A stretch of 64,000 nt of DNA, taken from positions 51,142,807 to 51,206,806 of the forward strand of contig OY821521.1 in NCBI GenBank assembly GCA_963682025.1, written 5' to 3'. This DNA is from Cordilura impudica. Taxonomy: Eukaryota; Arthropoda; Insecta; Diptera; Scathophagidae. A program made the translations under genes and the position numbers. Each line of letters starts with the position of its first letter. Positions within the stretch are counted from its first letter, which is position 1. This document shows, one piece after another, positions 1-10,375 of this stretch. The notes under the pieces are model-generated. The model was not told the DNA's origin, ran no database searches, and worked only from the letters and a program-made list of their open reading frames with translations.

Positions 1-835
1 TAAATAACTCTCCAGGGTCCAAATCATCACATTCGATATCGAGTAAAATCAATCGAAATTCCATATTTTACTTTATTATTTATAGAAGACGGACAAGCAT
101 CAGCCCTCGATTCACTTTTACTCTTAACTATGGGCCATAATTCGTTAACTGTGAGGAACTAAAATTGTTCTTAGCATATTATTTTGGAAAATAAAAACAG
201 AATTTCGATCGAAAATTTTCGATAACGAGTCCCGTGTAGGGTATCATTTTCCCCTGACAAAAATGAGGAGGAGTCGAAAAAGCCTCGAATATAATCAATA
301 ATTTCATTAAATGCTGACTGGGCTGTTGCTTTCATAAAGTGCATGGTACCGTTAACAATTACTTTATCGTTGTGGGTGTGTGTGTAACGAAAATACTGTT
401 GTTATTTTGCTGCACAATTGCAGCATAACTTTAGGCTGGGTAAAAAAAATTGGAAAATTGGTTGGTTTTTGTTATTCGTTGCAAAATGCCATCCAGCTTA
501 AAATAGTTTGAATTCTGTGTGTTTATTATCTTGTATGAGAGTGTAGTTTAAATGAAAACTTTTGTATAAATGTGTGTAGGTAAAACTTGAAAACAATTTA
601 ACAACTCTCATACATCCTCACATCCTCACTATTCATAATTTACTTTTAGAAGTGTTGAAACCAAGTTATAATTAAAGCGGAAATTTGCAAAATTCCTTTG
701 TTCGCACATGTCAAACACTTTTTTTTTGCATAAAAAAAAAACTGAACCAGATTCTTGTTTAGAACTATTTTATTCATATATGTACATAATTTCAGTTAGT
801 TTTCGCAATATAATGGTTGCTCTTTTTCATTACAG
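1..835 (+). other. 5' flank and probable 5' UTR region of the GDAP2-like gene
   Basis: No coding exon is recognisable here. A pyrimidine-rich stretch ending in TTCATTACAG at 826-835 looks like a 3' splice site just before the start-codon exon, so at least one untranslated exon should lie upstream. A weak donor (TAG/GTAAAA at about 580) could end it. I see no convincing TATA box or initiator. A short open frame from 708 is a chance reading across the acceptor. Confidence 0.4.
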
Positions 836-845
836 AATCAACAAC

Positions 846-902
846 ATGCGACTGGATACAAATTCCAATGAAGATTTCAAAGCGTTAGGTTCAACGTTTT
901 GT
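846..902 (+). CDS. Gdap2: GDAP2-like protein, coding exon 1 (start codon)
   Basis: This is the start of the fly orthologue of ganglioside-induced differentiation-associated protein 2. GDAP2 proteins pair an N-terminal macro domain with a C-terminal CRAL-TRIO (Sec14-like) lipid-binding domain, and their biochemical role is poorly known. The exon probably begins at 836 after TTCATTACAG. The first ATG (846) sits in a fly-like CAAC-ATG context and gives 19 residues (MRLDTNSN...STFC). It ends at a strong GTAAGT donor in phase 0, matching the phase of the next exon. The family identity comes from exons 2-6. The start is an inference because this N-terminal segment is poorly conserved; an upstream exon could add residues. 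Confidence 0.7.
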
Positions 903-967
903 GTAAGTTTCTTTTACTATTTTAGATTTAGAAATATGAAAAATTTTTATCGTTCATTTGCTTGTAG

Positions 968-1119
968 AAAATCAAACCTGAAAATTTATCCACCTGGGGT
1001 GGCATTGCCAAACAAGATACAAGACTGCCAATAACTGATTATTCCACCATAGGAGGTCCACGCCACAATTGCAGTCCCTTTCCCATATCACGCGATGTTA
1101 ATAATCGTTTTATCTTATG
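968..1119 (+). CDS. Gdap2: GDAP2-like protein, coding exon 2
   Basis: The exon starts after CTTGTAG and reads K-I-K-P-E-N-L-S-T-W-G-G and later S-P-F-P-I-S-R-D-V-N-N-R-F-I-L. It lines up with the vertebrate GDAP2 N-terminus (LPSWGD, then SPFLYNKDVNGKVVLW), at roughly residues 20-70. To keep frame with exon 3 the exon must end at G1119, splitting the Trp codon of the LW-D-G-D motif. The nearby GTGAAT at 1124 would throw exon 3 into an immediate TGA stop. Confidence 0.9.
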
Positions 1120-1199
1120 GCGAGTGAATGGCATTTTATTGTTTTAATTTATTTTGTATTTTTATATTTTTTGACTTTTTTGCTTTTTAATATTTTTAG
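1120..1199 (+). other. Intron 2, inferred GC-AG class
   Basis: This 80-bp intron runs from GCGAGT at 1120 to TTTTTAG at 1199. Only this donor joins exon 2 to exon 3 in frame and restores the conserved L-W-x-G-D motif of GDAP2 macro domains. GC-AG introns are a known minor class with a strong match to the rest of the donor consensus, here GCgAGT. A one-base assembly or sequencing error (GT read as GC) is the alternative. Confidence 0.75.
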
Positions 1200-1342
1200 G
1201 GATGGTGACATAACGTGCTTGGAAGTGGATGCCATTACAAATACAACGGACGAGACTTTAACTGAAAGCAATATTATATCGGATCGTATCTTAAATGTAG
1301 CTGGTAATCAATTAAAAGAAGAATTAGCACAAAACATAAGAG
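1200..1342 (+). CDS. Gdap2: GDAP2-like protein, coding exon 3 (macro domain, first part)
   Basis: It encodes G-D-I-T-C-L-E-V-D-A-I-T-N-T-T-D-E-T-L followed by an Ile/Leu-rich helix (ILNVAGNQLKEELAQNIR), about residues 70-118. This matches the first strand and the ADP-ribose-site region of the GDAP2 macro domain (GDVALLNCTAIVNTSNESL in human). As in the family, the usual glycine-rich loop of catalytic macro domains is absent. It ends in phase 1 at a GTAAGA donor; the following intron is 3.0 kb. Confidence 0.92.
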
Positions 1343-1643
1343 GTAAGAAAATGAGATTTTTAAAAGATTTTTTTTTATACTAAATTTAAATAAAGTATAT
1401 CGGAATTTACTACCTCGAGCAGGTTCCTCCTAGAAATGTAAACATTTCACTTACTCCCTTATATACTGATCTGCTAGTTCTGTAACGTTGTACGTATGCG
1501 TTTGATTAATTTTCTCGAAAACTAAGTATTGTAGCCCGATCCGAATTGCGTACTAACTAACTGTATGGTTGCCAGATCGAAATAGAATTTATTCATAATT
1601 CATAATATTAAAAGAAATGGATTTTTTATAAATATTTCGTGTA
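1343..1643 (+). other. Intron 3, unassigned 5' part
   Basis: AT-rich sequence with no recognisable gene, repeat terminus or coding remnant by eye. Confidence 0.5.
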
Positions 1644-1828
1644 TCTATATTATTAATAGGCTAGATGATTTTTTGTTACCGATGTTTTGTTCTACCGTTT
1701 ATCTCAATTTTGACCAAACGTATATTATTTGAAAGGTACTTCTTTTTAGCTGTTCGCCAGATTTACAGATTTTTTAATTTTTTCCTTTATTTTGAGTAAA
1801 TTGCATTTAAAATTGCTGCTAACACATT
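1644..1828 (+). mobile_element. Hel-D copy 1: non-autonomous Helitron, 3' truncated
   Basis: It begins A/TCTATATTATTAATAGGCTAG, the 5' end shared with nine other copies in the window, then follows the family body (GTTTTGTTCTACCGTTT, ATTATTTGAAAGGTA). It stops after the CTAACACAT stretch, where a Fam-A copy takes over. The hairpin and CTAG 3' end are missing. Confidence 0.8.
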
Positions 1829-2151
1829 GTGTGTCCGCTCAAACCTTGTAATCAAACTACAGGTCGCAAATATGAATTATGAATATATAATTGGTGCATG
1901 TGCAGACCTAGTCACCATACAGATGACGCCTATGAGATAGACATAAAAAACCACAAGATCCAAATTATCATATAGATCTCGTTCAAATTTGGTTTGTGTG
2001 TGTATGTTGCACATATTAATCAATAGTCCAACTATAATCCCAGTAGGACAATTCTTAGTTATAGATGCCATATAAAGCTGATTCTTGATTTTCACTTAAA
2101 TCAATCAAAAAGCAAAAATATTGCACAGATTTTTCTCAAATCTGGTTTGTA

Positions 2152-3741
2152 AAGGGTGTTTTTTAAGGCTGATTAAATTTTAAATTGTAAAAAAACACAA
2201 AAAATTTAATTTTCATCAAAGAAATTTTTTTATTGAAAAGATCGATAAATGGCATTAACATTTCAAAATGATTTCGGGCTTTTGGCTACTGCGGTTGTTC
2301 TTGACGAAGCGCATTCTGGATGTCCAATTTTGCGCCACTTTTTCGAGAATTTCTGGCCGTATGTCACAAATAATATGCACAGTTTTGGGGTCCAAGGCGT
2401 CATTTATTGTTGGTTTATCAGCATAAACTAGTCACTTTACGTAGAGGTGCCAAATTGCACGACCTTGGAGGCCAATTGACAAGTCCATTTCTCGAAATTA
2501 ACTTATCGCCAAATTTTGATTTCAATTAATCGAAGTCTGCGGTCACCGTATGGCACGCAGCGCCATCCTGTTGAAACCACATCTCAGCCGGATCAATGTC
2601 ATCCATATATTTAAACAAAAAATCATTGATCATGGCGCAATAACGATCACCGTTGATCGTAATGAGAGCTCCGCCTTCGTTTTTGAAGAAATAAGGTCCG
2701 ATAATGCCACCAGTGTGTAAACCGCACCAAACGGTGCATTTTTCTGTATTCCTGTGGTCACAAGCAATAACCGCCTAACTCGAAAATCATGCTTTCGAGA
2801 AAAATAGCTTTTTATATAAATGTAATGGGGCTTCATTACGACTTCGGTTAGAATATTTGTACTAATATCTATTTAAATAACAGTGTTAGAGGAATGGGGA
2901 TTTCACGTATATATGAAGATATTTTATTAGAATATGATAGCATACATAACTCAAATCGGCGAAAATCATTCTTTTGAGAAAAATAACTGTTTATATAAAT
3001 GTAATGGGGCTTTATTATGACTTAGGTCAATATATTTTCATTAATAACTTTTTAAATAACAGCGTTAAAAAATGGGGATTTCACGTAAATATAGAGCATT
3101 GTTAGTAGAATATGATAGCATACATAGCTCAGATCGTTCTTAAGTCGACTTAGGCGGTTATCGCTTATGACCACAGATTTAATGAAGTTTGTTGTAAATT
3201 GGTCTCACTCCATATGCGGCAATTTTATTTAATAACAAAGTTAAACACGAGCCTCATCGCTGAACACAATTTTGCGATAAAGCATCGGGTTAGTTTCCAA
3301 CTACTCTAGAGCCCAATCGGCCAAAGAACAACATATATGATGATCTCGTGGCTTTACTTTCTGCACCAGACGGATCTTATACGGGTGCAGGACAAGATAT
3401 TTGTGCAAATCGAATCGATAAATTTGCATTATTTGCTACACTTTGCGGCGATATTCTCTTCAGTACGCATAATCCTTTGACGTGTTGGTGTTGTTACATC
3501 ATTTAGAGAGTACGTGGTATGAAATCAATCCATAGTTTAACGGAAGACTTGCTCAGATGGACGATTATGTTGTGCGAATCGATGACTGATCTTCAAAGTA
3601 AATTTGAATAATTTGGTAGCGTTGTTCAAGCGTGAATCTATTCACAATAAGTTGCCAAAGTATACTGATGACAAATGTCAAAAAGTGAGCGCAGTTTCAC
3701 AGCTAACTCTTTCGTAGGTTTTGTCTAAAAGAAACACCCTT
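2152..3741 (-). mobile_element. Mariner-like element (rosa/DD41D-type), decayed, with nested MITE
   Basis: The inverted ends begin AAGGGTGTTTYTTTTA and are flanked by TA on both sides, the target duplication of Tc1/mariner elements. The minus strand encodes transposase pieces: T-V-W-C-G-L-H-T-G-G-I-I-G-P-Y-F-F, then I-N-G-D-R-Y-C-A-M-I and W-F-Q-Q-D-G-A-A-C-H-T-V (second catalytic Asp), then W-P-P-R-S-C-N-L-A-P-L. The third-Asp segment is deleted and frames are broken throughout. Without the 425-bp insertion at 2752-3176 it would be about 1.17 kb. Confidence 0.85.
2752..3176. mobile_element. Nested MITE with terminal inverted repeats around a tandem dimer
   Basis: The ends are CTGTGGTCAYAAGCRATAACCGCCTAA in inverted orientation, about 27 bp with two or three mismatches. 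Between them are two diverged direct repeats of about 170 bp (roughly 2785-2957 and 2959-3130), sharing GAGAAAAATARCTKTTTATA and ATGGGGATTTCACGTA. It interrupts the transposase reading frame of the surrounding mariner. I see no clean target duplication and do not recognise the family. Confidence 0.75.
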
Positions 3742-3960
3742 TATATGTTTTTGCAAAAAGTAAATGTTTTTACCAAATATGGTCAGAATCGGCCCATTTT
3801 TCGACCTAGTCCCATATAGTATCCAATATGAACTTAAATTTGGTTTGTGCTTCTCGTCTTTATCCAATTAGTTGGATCTTCCCCTACACGCATCGTATAG
3901 GGTATCGTAGAATCAGTCTAGACCGACTATAATTTTCTTGTTTATATTTACAAAAATGTT

Positions 3961-4345
3961 GGAATCTTATTTGTACACCTTTTAATTCGCATCCCTCGTA
4001 TAAGACAAATTTTATAAAAGAAATAATTTTTTAAATTTTCCTACGTTCTTTTTGAGAGGCCTCGATTATCTGAATTCGTATCAGTGCTGGGAATGACTTC
4101 AAATTTGAAAACTTTATCTGATACTGCTTTAGATTTGGAGATGTTACTTCCGCTTAAATAGTTATGATATTATTTGGATGGTGTCCAGTCTTTTTAATAA
4201 GTTCTTATAATGACAAGTGAGCAATTACTTTGTAAAACCGGGACTTAGAATTGAGTCCATTTGTTTATTAATCAAAATTATCATAAAATTGTTATCAGAT
4301 TTTGTAACTTAATTATAATTTTAATTTTATTCAATCTAATTTCAG
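3961..4345 (+). other. Intron 3, unassigned 3' part
   Basis: AT-rich, with no recognisable feature until the TTTCAG acceptor at 4341-4345. Confidence 0.5.
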
Positions 4346-4478
4346 AATGTCGCACCGGCGAAGTACGTGTGACAAAGGGCTTCAATTTATCTGCTAAATA
4401 TATTTTACATACAGTGGGACCTGCGTTTAAAGAAAAATTTAAAACTGCTGCTGAAAATACTTTGCATTGTTGTTATAG
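4346..4478 (+). CDS. Gdap2: GDAP2-like protein, coding exon 4 (macro domain)
   Basis: It encodes E-C-R-T-G-E-V-R-V-T-K-G-F-N-L-S-A-K-Y-I-L-H-T-V-G-P then A-A-E-N-T-L-H-C-C-Y-R, about residues 118-162. This is the core macro-domain block and is nearly identical in pattern to human GDAP2 ([25 protein letters not shown]). The TTTCAG acceptor and GTAAGC donor are clear, and the phases (1 in, 2 out) fit both neighbours. Confidence 0.95.
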
Positions 4479-4569
4479 GTAAGCAAAACTCCACCTTCCC
4501 CCAAAGACTGTTAACAAATTAGCATGCATATCGAAAATATATTTAATCCATAAATGTCTCTATTTACAG

Positions 4570-4679
4570 AAATGTCTTGTGTAAAGCCAAAGAACTGAAC
4601 TTAAATACTATCGCTCTGTGCAATATAAGTAGTAATCAAAAAACCTTTCCAGCTGATTTAGCCGCTCACATTGCATTAA
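4570..4679 (+). CDS. Gdap2: GDAP2-like protein, coding exon 5 (macro domain)
   Basis: It encodes R-N-V-L-C-K-A-K-E-L-N-L-N-T-I-A-L-C-N-I-S-S-N then D-L-A-A-H-I-A-L, about residues 162-199. It matches the human RNVLQLAKEQ and ATHIALRTVRRFL segments. Flanking introns are 91 bp and 71 bp. The exon ends in phase 1, splitting the Arg of ALR. Confidence 0.95.
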
Positions 4680-4750
4680 GTATATTAATCGGAATATTTC
4701 TTACGTCTGAAAAAAAGATTTTAATTACTTTGTTTTTGTTTCTTCTGTAG

Positions 4751-4996
4751 GAACAATTCGTCGTTTTTTGGACAAATTCACGTCACAAGTGGTGATATTA
4801 TGTATAAGCCCACATGAGCGAGGCATTTACGAGGTCTTAGCTCCCCTATATTTTCCACGTGATAATTTAGAAGAACGCAGTGCTTTATGGCAATTGCCCA
4901 AAGATATTGGCGGTGAATATGGTGAGCCTCAGCATCCGGATCGTCAAATACGCATAATACGCAATCCCCAACACAGTGTGTTAATGCGTCATCATG
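4751..4996 (+). CDS. Gdap2: GDAP2-like protein, coding exon 6 (end of macro domain and linker)
   Basis: It completes the macro domain (T-I-R-R-F-L-D-K, V-V-I-L-C-I-S-P, Y-E-V-L-A-P-L-Y-F-P-R) and starts the linker (W-Q-L-P-K-D-I-G-G-E-Y-G-E-P and R-Q-I-R-I-I-R-N-P). This is about residues 199-281. The human counterpart has LPLYFPR, LPADIGNAEGEP and RQIRI. The donor is a perfect GTAAGT and opens a 20-kb intron full of repeats. Confidence 0.95.
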
Positions 4997-6593
4997 GTAA
5001 GTGTAAATAGTTAATTATTTTTAGAAAATTCTTAATGCATAATTTTAATTTAACACTCACAAATGGTGTTAATTTATAATTAGGGCAGGCTCGTATTCAA
5101 ACAAGTGGCTATCATTTTTCATACAAATATTTCAAAATTTTAATGGAAACAATTAAGATACTTGCTAGAATTTTATTATGTACAATATCCCAGGTTTTCT
5201 CTTCTTCGTGGAATTTAAAATCTTACATTTTTATATTACTAGGGTATTATATGGTCGGTCTTGATCATGTATAATATTTTTTATTGCTTTCACAACTTTC
5301 GGTGATTAAAGTTACCACCACATTAACTAATTATAGTGGAATATACGCGTACATATATTTTAAAAATATTTTTTCTGTCAATAGCCTTTATTCACCCTCT
5401 ACTATAGCGAGTTGTAAAAATTGATAAATTAAGTATTGACTGTATAAACAAAATGCTAATTGATAAGCACAATAAGGTGCTTGTTTTATTTTTGTTCTTT
5501 CGTTATTTTGATAAGATTATAAAAGCGAACGAGCCAGGTGAAAATGTAAAATAGCATTTCAGTTTCATTGAGTTAATTTTGATATAAACATTTCAATCTT
5601 AAACGTCTTGCAAATAATAATTTTACTAAATCAAAAATATTCGGAAAAAATTTTGAACGCAATCAAAAGGTGAATATCATTTCGATAATATATGAAAATA
5701 CTAATTAACTTTAATAATAACCTAAATAGTTTTAATTATTATCGATTTGAACTAAAACAAAAAAAAAACTCACTTGATAAACAAATATTCGCCGAAAATA
5801 CAATCTCAGAGAGATTAAAAAATAAAATAAAAAAATTTATATGATCATAAGCAGTGACTTTTTTATAACAAAAAAAAACATCGCTGACTGACTACACAAA
5901 AAACTGGAATTAACTGATAAATCGAAATATAGCAAAAAAAAAAAAAAAAGATAACATTATAATTGCGATCTAATATGAAATGCATACATAAATTATTTAA
6001 AAAAATAATAAAATTTACAATTCCATTTAAACATTCATGGCCTCCTATCACAATTTTTCTGTGTAAATATCGTGATAAAATAACAAAAAAAAAATCTAGA
6101 ATTTATTTCCCGATCCAATTAGATAAACTTGGGATTATTATATGAACGAATTAGTGGCAACTCTTAAATAAAATATCAATCCTTAAAGTATGCTTTATTT
6201 TTGTATACAAAATATTTAACACAAACTACACTGAATAAAATTACGATTTAGTCAAATTTAACATTAAATTTAGGGCCTTATTCAAAAAATATCTGAAAAT
6301 AGATGCAGAATTCCCCATATTTATTTACATAAATTATGAGCTCACTAGTTTTGTTATTTGAGATTTTTGCATAAACTGCTATATTATTATACGTTCTTTT
6401 TCATTATTAATATTTATGATAATTAATCAAAACAAGTTAAAAAATTATTATTTTCCAACTTTCGTAAATAATAACGAAAACGTAAAGGTAATCAGTACAT
6501 CATTTTCCACTGTAAAGTATTCGCTCATTATGTTTATAATACAAATTTAAATTATAAAAAAATTCCAGAAGTTTAAATGTTTTAACAAGTAAG
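4997..6593 (+). other. Intron 6, 5' portion: AT-rich, no gene
   Basis: About 1.6 kb of very AT-rich sequence with runs of A. At 6515-6555 a motif AAAGTATTCGCTCATTATG also occurs near 10375, so this edge may belong to an unnamed dispersed repeat. Nothing else is recognisable. Confidence 0.45.
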
Positions 6594-7025
6594 AGTGTTA
6601 AATTCGGCTGGGCCATATCTTTGGTACCCTCCACCTGCGTCTTCAACTCAATATTACAACCAATGTTGGGTACCGATATATTTTTGAAAAATTATATTTA
6701 TTGGAAAAAATATACTTTTTTAAAAAATTACTTTTTCAAAAAGGGTACATTATAAAAGGGTAGTTTTAAAAAAATTTATATTTTTTGAAAAGCAAAAAAA
6801 ACTTAAAAATTTGCTTTTTTGAGAAAAGTAATTTTTTAAGAAAATGTATTTTTTAAGAAAAGGTACTTTTTAAGAAAATGTACTTTTCTAAATAAGAACT
6901 TTTTAAAAATATCTGAAGTTTTAAAAAGTTATTTTTTGTAGAAAAACGGTTGTTTTTAATAAAAAAAAAAACACACTCCTTTAAAGAGGTACGTTTTTTA
7001 AATTAAATTTTTTAAAAAAGATTTT
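6594..7025 (-). mobile_element. Fam-B copy 1: hairpin end plus internal low-complexity array
   Basis: It starts ACAAGTAAGAGTGTTAAATT and a short hairpin (TTCGGCTGGGCC...), then GGTACCCTCCACC. The array that follows (6680-7025) is built from TTTTTAAGAAAATGTAC-like units, an array type seen again at 10010-10375. The body of the element is missing. Confidence 0.6.
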
Positions 7026-7026
7026 T

Positions 7027-7477
7027 TTTACTATACTCTCCACACCTCAGTGGCAGACGGTATATATAGGTTTGTCATTCCGTTTGTAACGCTTCGAAAT
7101 AAATTCCGGAGACCCCAAAACCATATATTTTCTTGATCATTATAACAAGGGAAGTTGATTTAGCGATGTCCGTCTGTCCGTCTGTCTCTGGAAATCACGA
7201 TCACGCCGTCAATATCTAAGCTAGACCGTTCGTTTTTGTATAAAATCCTTTATTAACATCCCAAAGGAGTTGCTATTTAAAATCGTCAAAATCGGTAAAG
7301 GGGTCACGAGTTGTTAATGAAACTTTGAGAAAACTCTTGAAAAAATAAAATATTTCAGTGTGTTTGTTGTTTTTCTTAAGATATGTTGTAATTCTTCTTA
7401 TTGTCATTGCAGTTGTGTCTATATTAATACTGGACGTGCCCCGAAGCAAATATTACCGCATATTTTTTTTTACTTTA
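7027..7477 (+). mobile_element. Fam-B copy 2: 5' end and body
   Basis: It runs from TATACTCTCCACACCTCAGTGG through GTTTGTCATTCCGTTTGTAA, the microsatellite GTCCGTCTGTCCGTCTGTC, AAATCACGATCACGCCGTCA and the TTTGTTGTTTTTCTTAAGATAT block to ATATTACCGCATATTTTT. Other copies of this body are at 42410-42760, 49530-50000 and 52254-52640. It leads straight into the AT-rich array at 7478. Confidence 0.75.
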
Positions 7478-7802
7478 AAATTAAAAATTAGATATTAAAA
7501 ATTAATAAAAATTTAAAATTTTAAATTAAAAATTGAAAACTAAAAATTAAAAATAAAAAATGAAAAATAAAAAATGGAAAATGAAAAATAAAACGTGAAA
7601 AATTAAAAATAAAAAACTAAAAATGAAGCAAGTATTACAACATATTTTTTTTTTACTTTAAAATTAAAAATTATATATTAAAAATTAAAAATTAATTAAA
7701 ATTAAAAATTTAAAACTTTTAAATTAAAAATTAAAAATTCAAAATTAAAAATTGAAAATTAAAAATGAAAAATTAAATATGAAAAACAAAAATGAAAAAT
7801 AA

Positions 7803-8605
7803 ACAAGTAAGAAAATTAAAGTCGGTCTAGACCAACTATATGATACCCTATACCATGCGTTTAAAGACCCTATCTCATAGGCCCAACTAACTGGACATAG
7901 AAAATAAGCATAAACCAAATTTGAGTGGGATTTTTATTAATTTTTTTGGCTGCAGATATGAAAAAAATCATATCGGATGCTATATCTATGTGGGGACTAG
8001 ACCCAAAAATGGACCGATCCTGACCATGTTTGGTAAAGTCTCTTGTATTTTGCATAAATATATACAAAAAAAATTTGAGAAGAATCAGTGCAATATTTTT
8101 GTTTTTTGATAGATTTAAGTGAATATCGGGAAGCAGCTCTATATGGGGCCTATGACCAAGAGTTGTCCCATAGGGATAATTTTTGTACTACTCATTAATG
8201 GATGTAATAAATGCTTACAAACCCAATTTGAGTAAGATCTACATATATGACAATTTGGATCTTATGGCAATTTATGTCGATTTCATAGGGGTCATTTGTA
8301 TGGGGGCTAGGTCTGAACAAGGACTGATTCTCACCAATTTCAATAGCGTTCATCCTATGGCTGAAAGAAGCTTATATACCAAATTTCATCAAAATATATT
8401 CATATTTGCGACATGCAGTTTGATTACAAGGTTTACATGGACACACAGTCGGACGGACGGACGGACGGACATCGATAAATCGTATCAGTTAGTGATTTTG
8501 ATTCGATCTGTATAATAAAAGATGGGTCTAGGTCAAATATTTTTGGTAGTTACAAACAGCAGCACAAAGTCATTATACCCAAACCACATAGTGGAATAGG
8601 GTCTA
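7803..8605 (-). mobile_element. Fam-A copy 2 (full length)
   Basis: It runs from ACAAGTAAGAAAATT and the hairpin at 7820-7840 (one arm mutated: GTCGGTCTAGACCAAC), then GATACCCTATACCATG. It ends at ACCACATAGTGGAATAGGGT. Inside are the GGACGGACGGACGGAC microsatellite and the shared blocks TGGCTGCAGATATGAAAAA and CATCCTATGGC. Open frames in it recur in every copy and look like repeat sequence, not genes. Confidence 0.8.
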
Positions 8606-8727
8606 AAAATGAAAAATAAAAAATGGAAAATGAAAAATGAAAAATAAAAAATGAAAAATTAAAAATAAAAAATTAAAAATGAAAAAATTAATAATGAAAA
8701 ATAAAAAATTAAAAATGAAAAATAAAA

Positions 8728-9498
8728 ATAGTCTAGACCGACTATACGATACCCTATACCATGCGTTTAGAAACCCTATCTCTTAGGCCCAACTAACTGG
8801 ACATTGAAAATAAGCAAAAACCAAATTTGAGTGGGATTTTTATTAATTTCTTTGGCTGCAGATATGAAAAAGTTCATATCGGATGCTATATCTATATAGG
8901 GACTAGGTCCAAAAATGGACCGATCCTGATCATGTTTGGTAAAGTCTCTTGTATTTTGCAAAAATATATACAAACAAAATTTGAGAAGAATCAGTGCAAT
9001 ATTTTTGTTTTTTAATAGATTTAAGTGAAGATCGGGAAGCAGCTCTATATGGGGCCAAAGGGATCATTTTTGGACTACTCATTAATGGATGTAATGAACG
9101 CATACAAACCCAATTTGAGTAAGATCTATATGACATTTTGGATATTATGGCAATTTATGTCGATTTCATATGGGTAATTTGTATGGGGGCTAGGTCTGAA
9201 CATGGACCGATTCTCACCAATTTCAATAGCGTTCATCCCATGGCCGATAAAAGCTTATATACCAAATTTCATCAAAATATATTCATATTTGCGACCTGCA
9301 GTTTGATTACAAGCTTTACATGGACACACAGACGGACGGACGGACGGACGGACGGACGGACATTGTTAAATCAACTCAGAAAGTGATTCTGATTCGATCG
9401 GTATAATTAAAGATGGGTCTAGGTCAAATATTTTTGGTTGTTACAAACAGCAGCACAAAGTCATTGTACCCAAATCACATAGTGGTATAGGGTATAAA
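8728..9498 (-). mobile_element. Fam-A copy 3 (lacks the outermost terminus)
   Basis: It has the same order as copy 2, from ATAGTCTAGACCGACTATACG to CACATAGTGGTATAGGGTATA. The first 15 bp or so of the family are replaced by array sequence. The GGAC microsatellite is longer here (9331-9361). Confidence 0.8.
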
Positions 9499-10009
9499 AA
9501 TGAAAAATAATGAATGAAAAATGAAAAACGAAAAAAAAATTAAAACTGAAAAATGAAAATGAAAAATACAAAATGAAAAATGATGAAAAACAAAAAATAA
9601 AAAATAAAAAATAAAAAACTGGAAAATTAAAAATGAAAAATGAAAACTGAAAAATTAAAAATGAAAAATGAAAAATGAAATATAAAAAATTAAAAATAAA
9701 AAATGAAAAACGAAAAACGGAAAACGAAAATCGAAAAATTAAAAATGAAAAATGAAAAAATGAAAAAATTAAAAATAAAACATGAAAAATGAAAAACGAA
9801 AAATGAAAAATGGAAAATAAAAAACGAATAGTTAAAAATTAACCGGTTGAAATAATAATAAATAATAAATATTTTTATATTAGCAGAGCCCCTGCAGTTG
9901 ATTCCTATAAGTGATACATAGATGACGCTTTCTGTTTAATTTTAAAAAAGTGCCATAAAAAATTTTTAATTGCTAGATGTTTACACGTCTCCCCTGTGAT
10001 CGAACTCAC

Positions 10010-10375
10010 ATGATTTTTTTTAAAAGTACTCTCAAAAAAGGGGTATAGTTTCGAAAAAGTCTACGTTAGAAAAGCATTTAAAAAAAGGGTACCTTTAAAA
10101 AAGTTAATATTTTAAAACAAATTTTCTTTCTTAAAGAATGTTATTTTTTAAGGGATCTTAAAAAAATTTGTTTTTTTAAAAACGGCACCTTTTTAAAAAA
10201 GGTACTTCTTTTAAAAAAAATTCTTTTAATAAAAAAGGAATTTTTTTAAAAATTCTCTTTTTAATAAGATAATTTTTAAAGAAAAAGTACTTTTTACAAA
10301 AATGAGCTTTTGGAGAATAGGTACTTTTTTAAGAAAGGCAGTTTTTAAAAATAATTTATATTCCACTCTAAAAAG
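10010..10375. repeat. Low-complexity array of TTTTTAAAAAAGGTAC-like units
   Basis: Degenerate units combine TTTTTAAAAA with GGTACYTTT, as in the Fam-B array at 6680-7025. No coding content. Confidence 0.6.

Larger units (their letters stand above)
1829..3960 (-). mobile_element. Fam-A copy 1, split by a mariner at 2152-3741
   Basis: Two arms (about 1829-2151 and 3742-3960) are the middle and the hairpin end of one Fam-A repeat. The break falls in the shared TTTTTCTCAAATYTGGTTTGTA stretch, and the sequence continues correctly across the inserted mariner. The right arm ends with the diagnostic hairpin (CAGTCTAGACCGACTATA) and TTTTCTTGTTT. Confidence 0.8.
7478..9840. repeat. Fam-B internal array of AAAAATTA / AAAAATGAAAA units, with two Fam-A insertions
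   Basis: Three array blocks (7478-7802, 8606-8727, 9499-9840) have the same composition: AAATTAAAAATT units grading into AAAAATGAAAAATAAAAAATGG. They are separated by Fam-A copies at 7803-8605 and 8728-9498. The simplest reading is one Fam-B array invaded twice, or invaded once and then duplicated. Confidence 0.65.

Noticed and set aside
708..1034. 108-codon open frame near the start
   Set aside because: It crosses a splice acceptor and is out of frame with the conserved GDAP2 exon at 968-1119.
7921..8515. Open frames of 60-110 codons recurring at 7921, 8183, 8827, 9138, 16648, 17031, 30942, 51352, 56991 and 57510 with similar proteins
   Set aside because: They are the same stretch of the Fam-A repeat in each copy. 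Their similarity reflects repeat copies, they overlap on both strands, and they lack start context or known domains.
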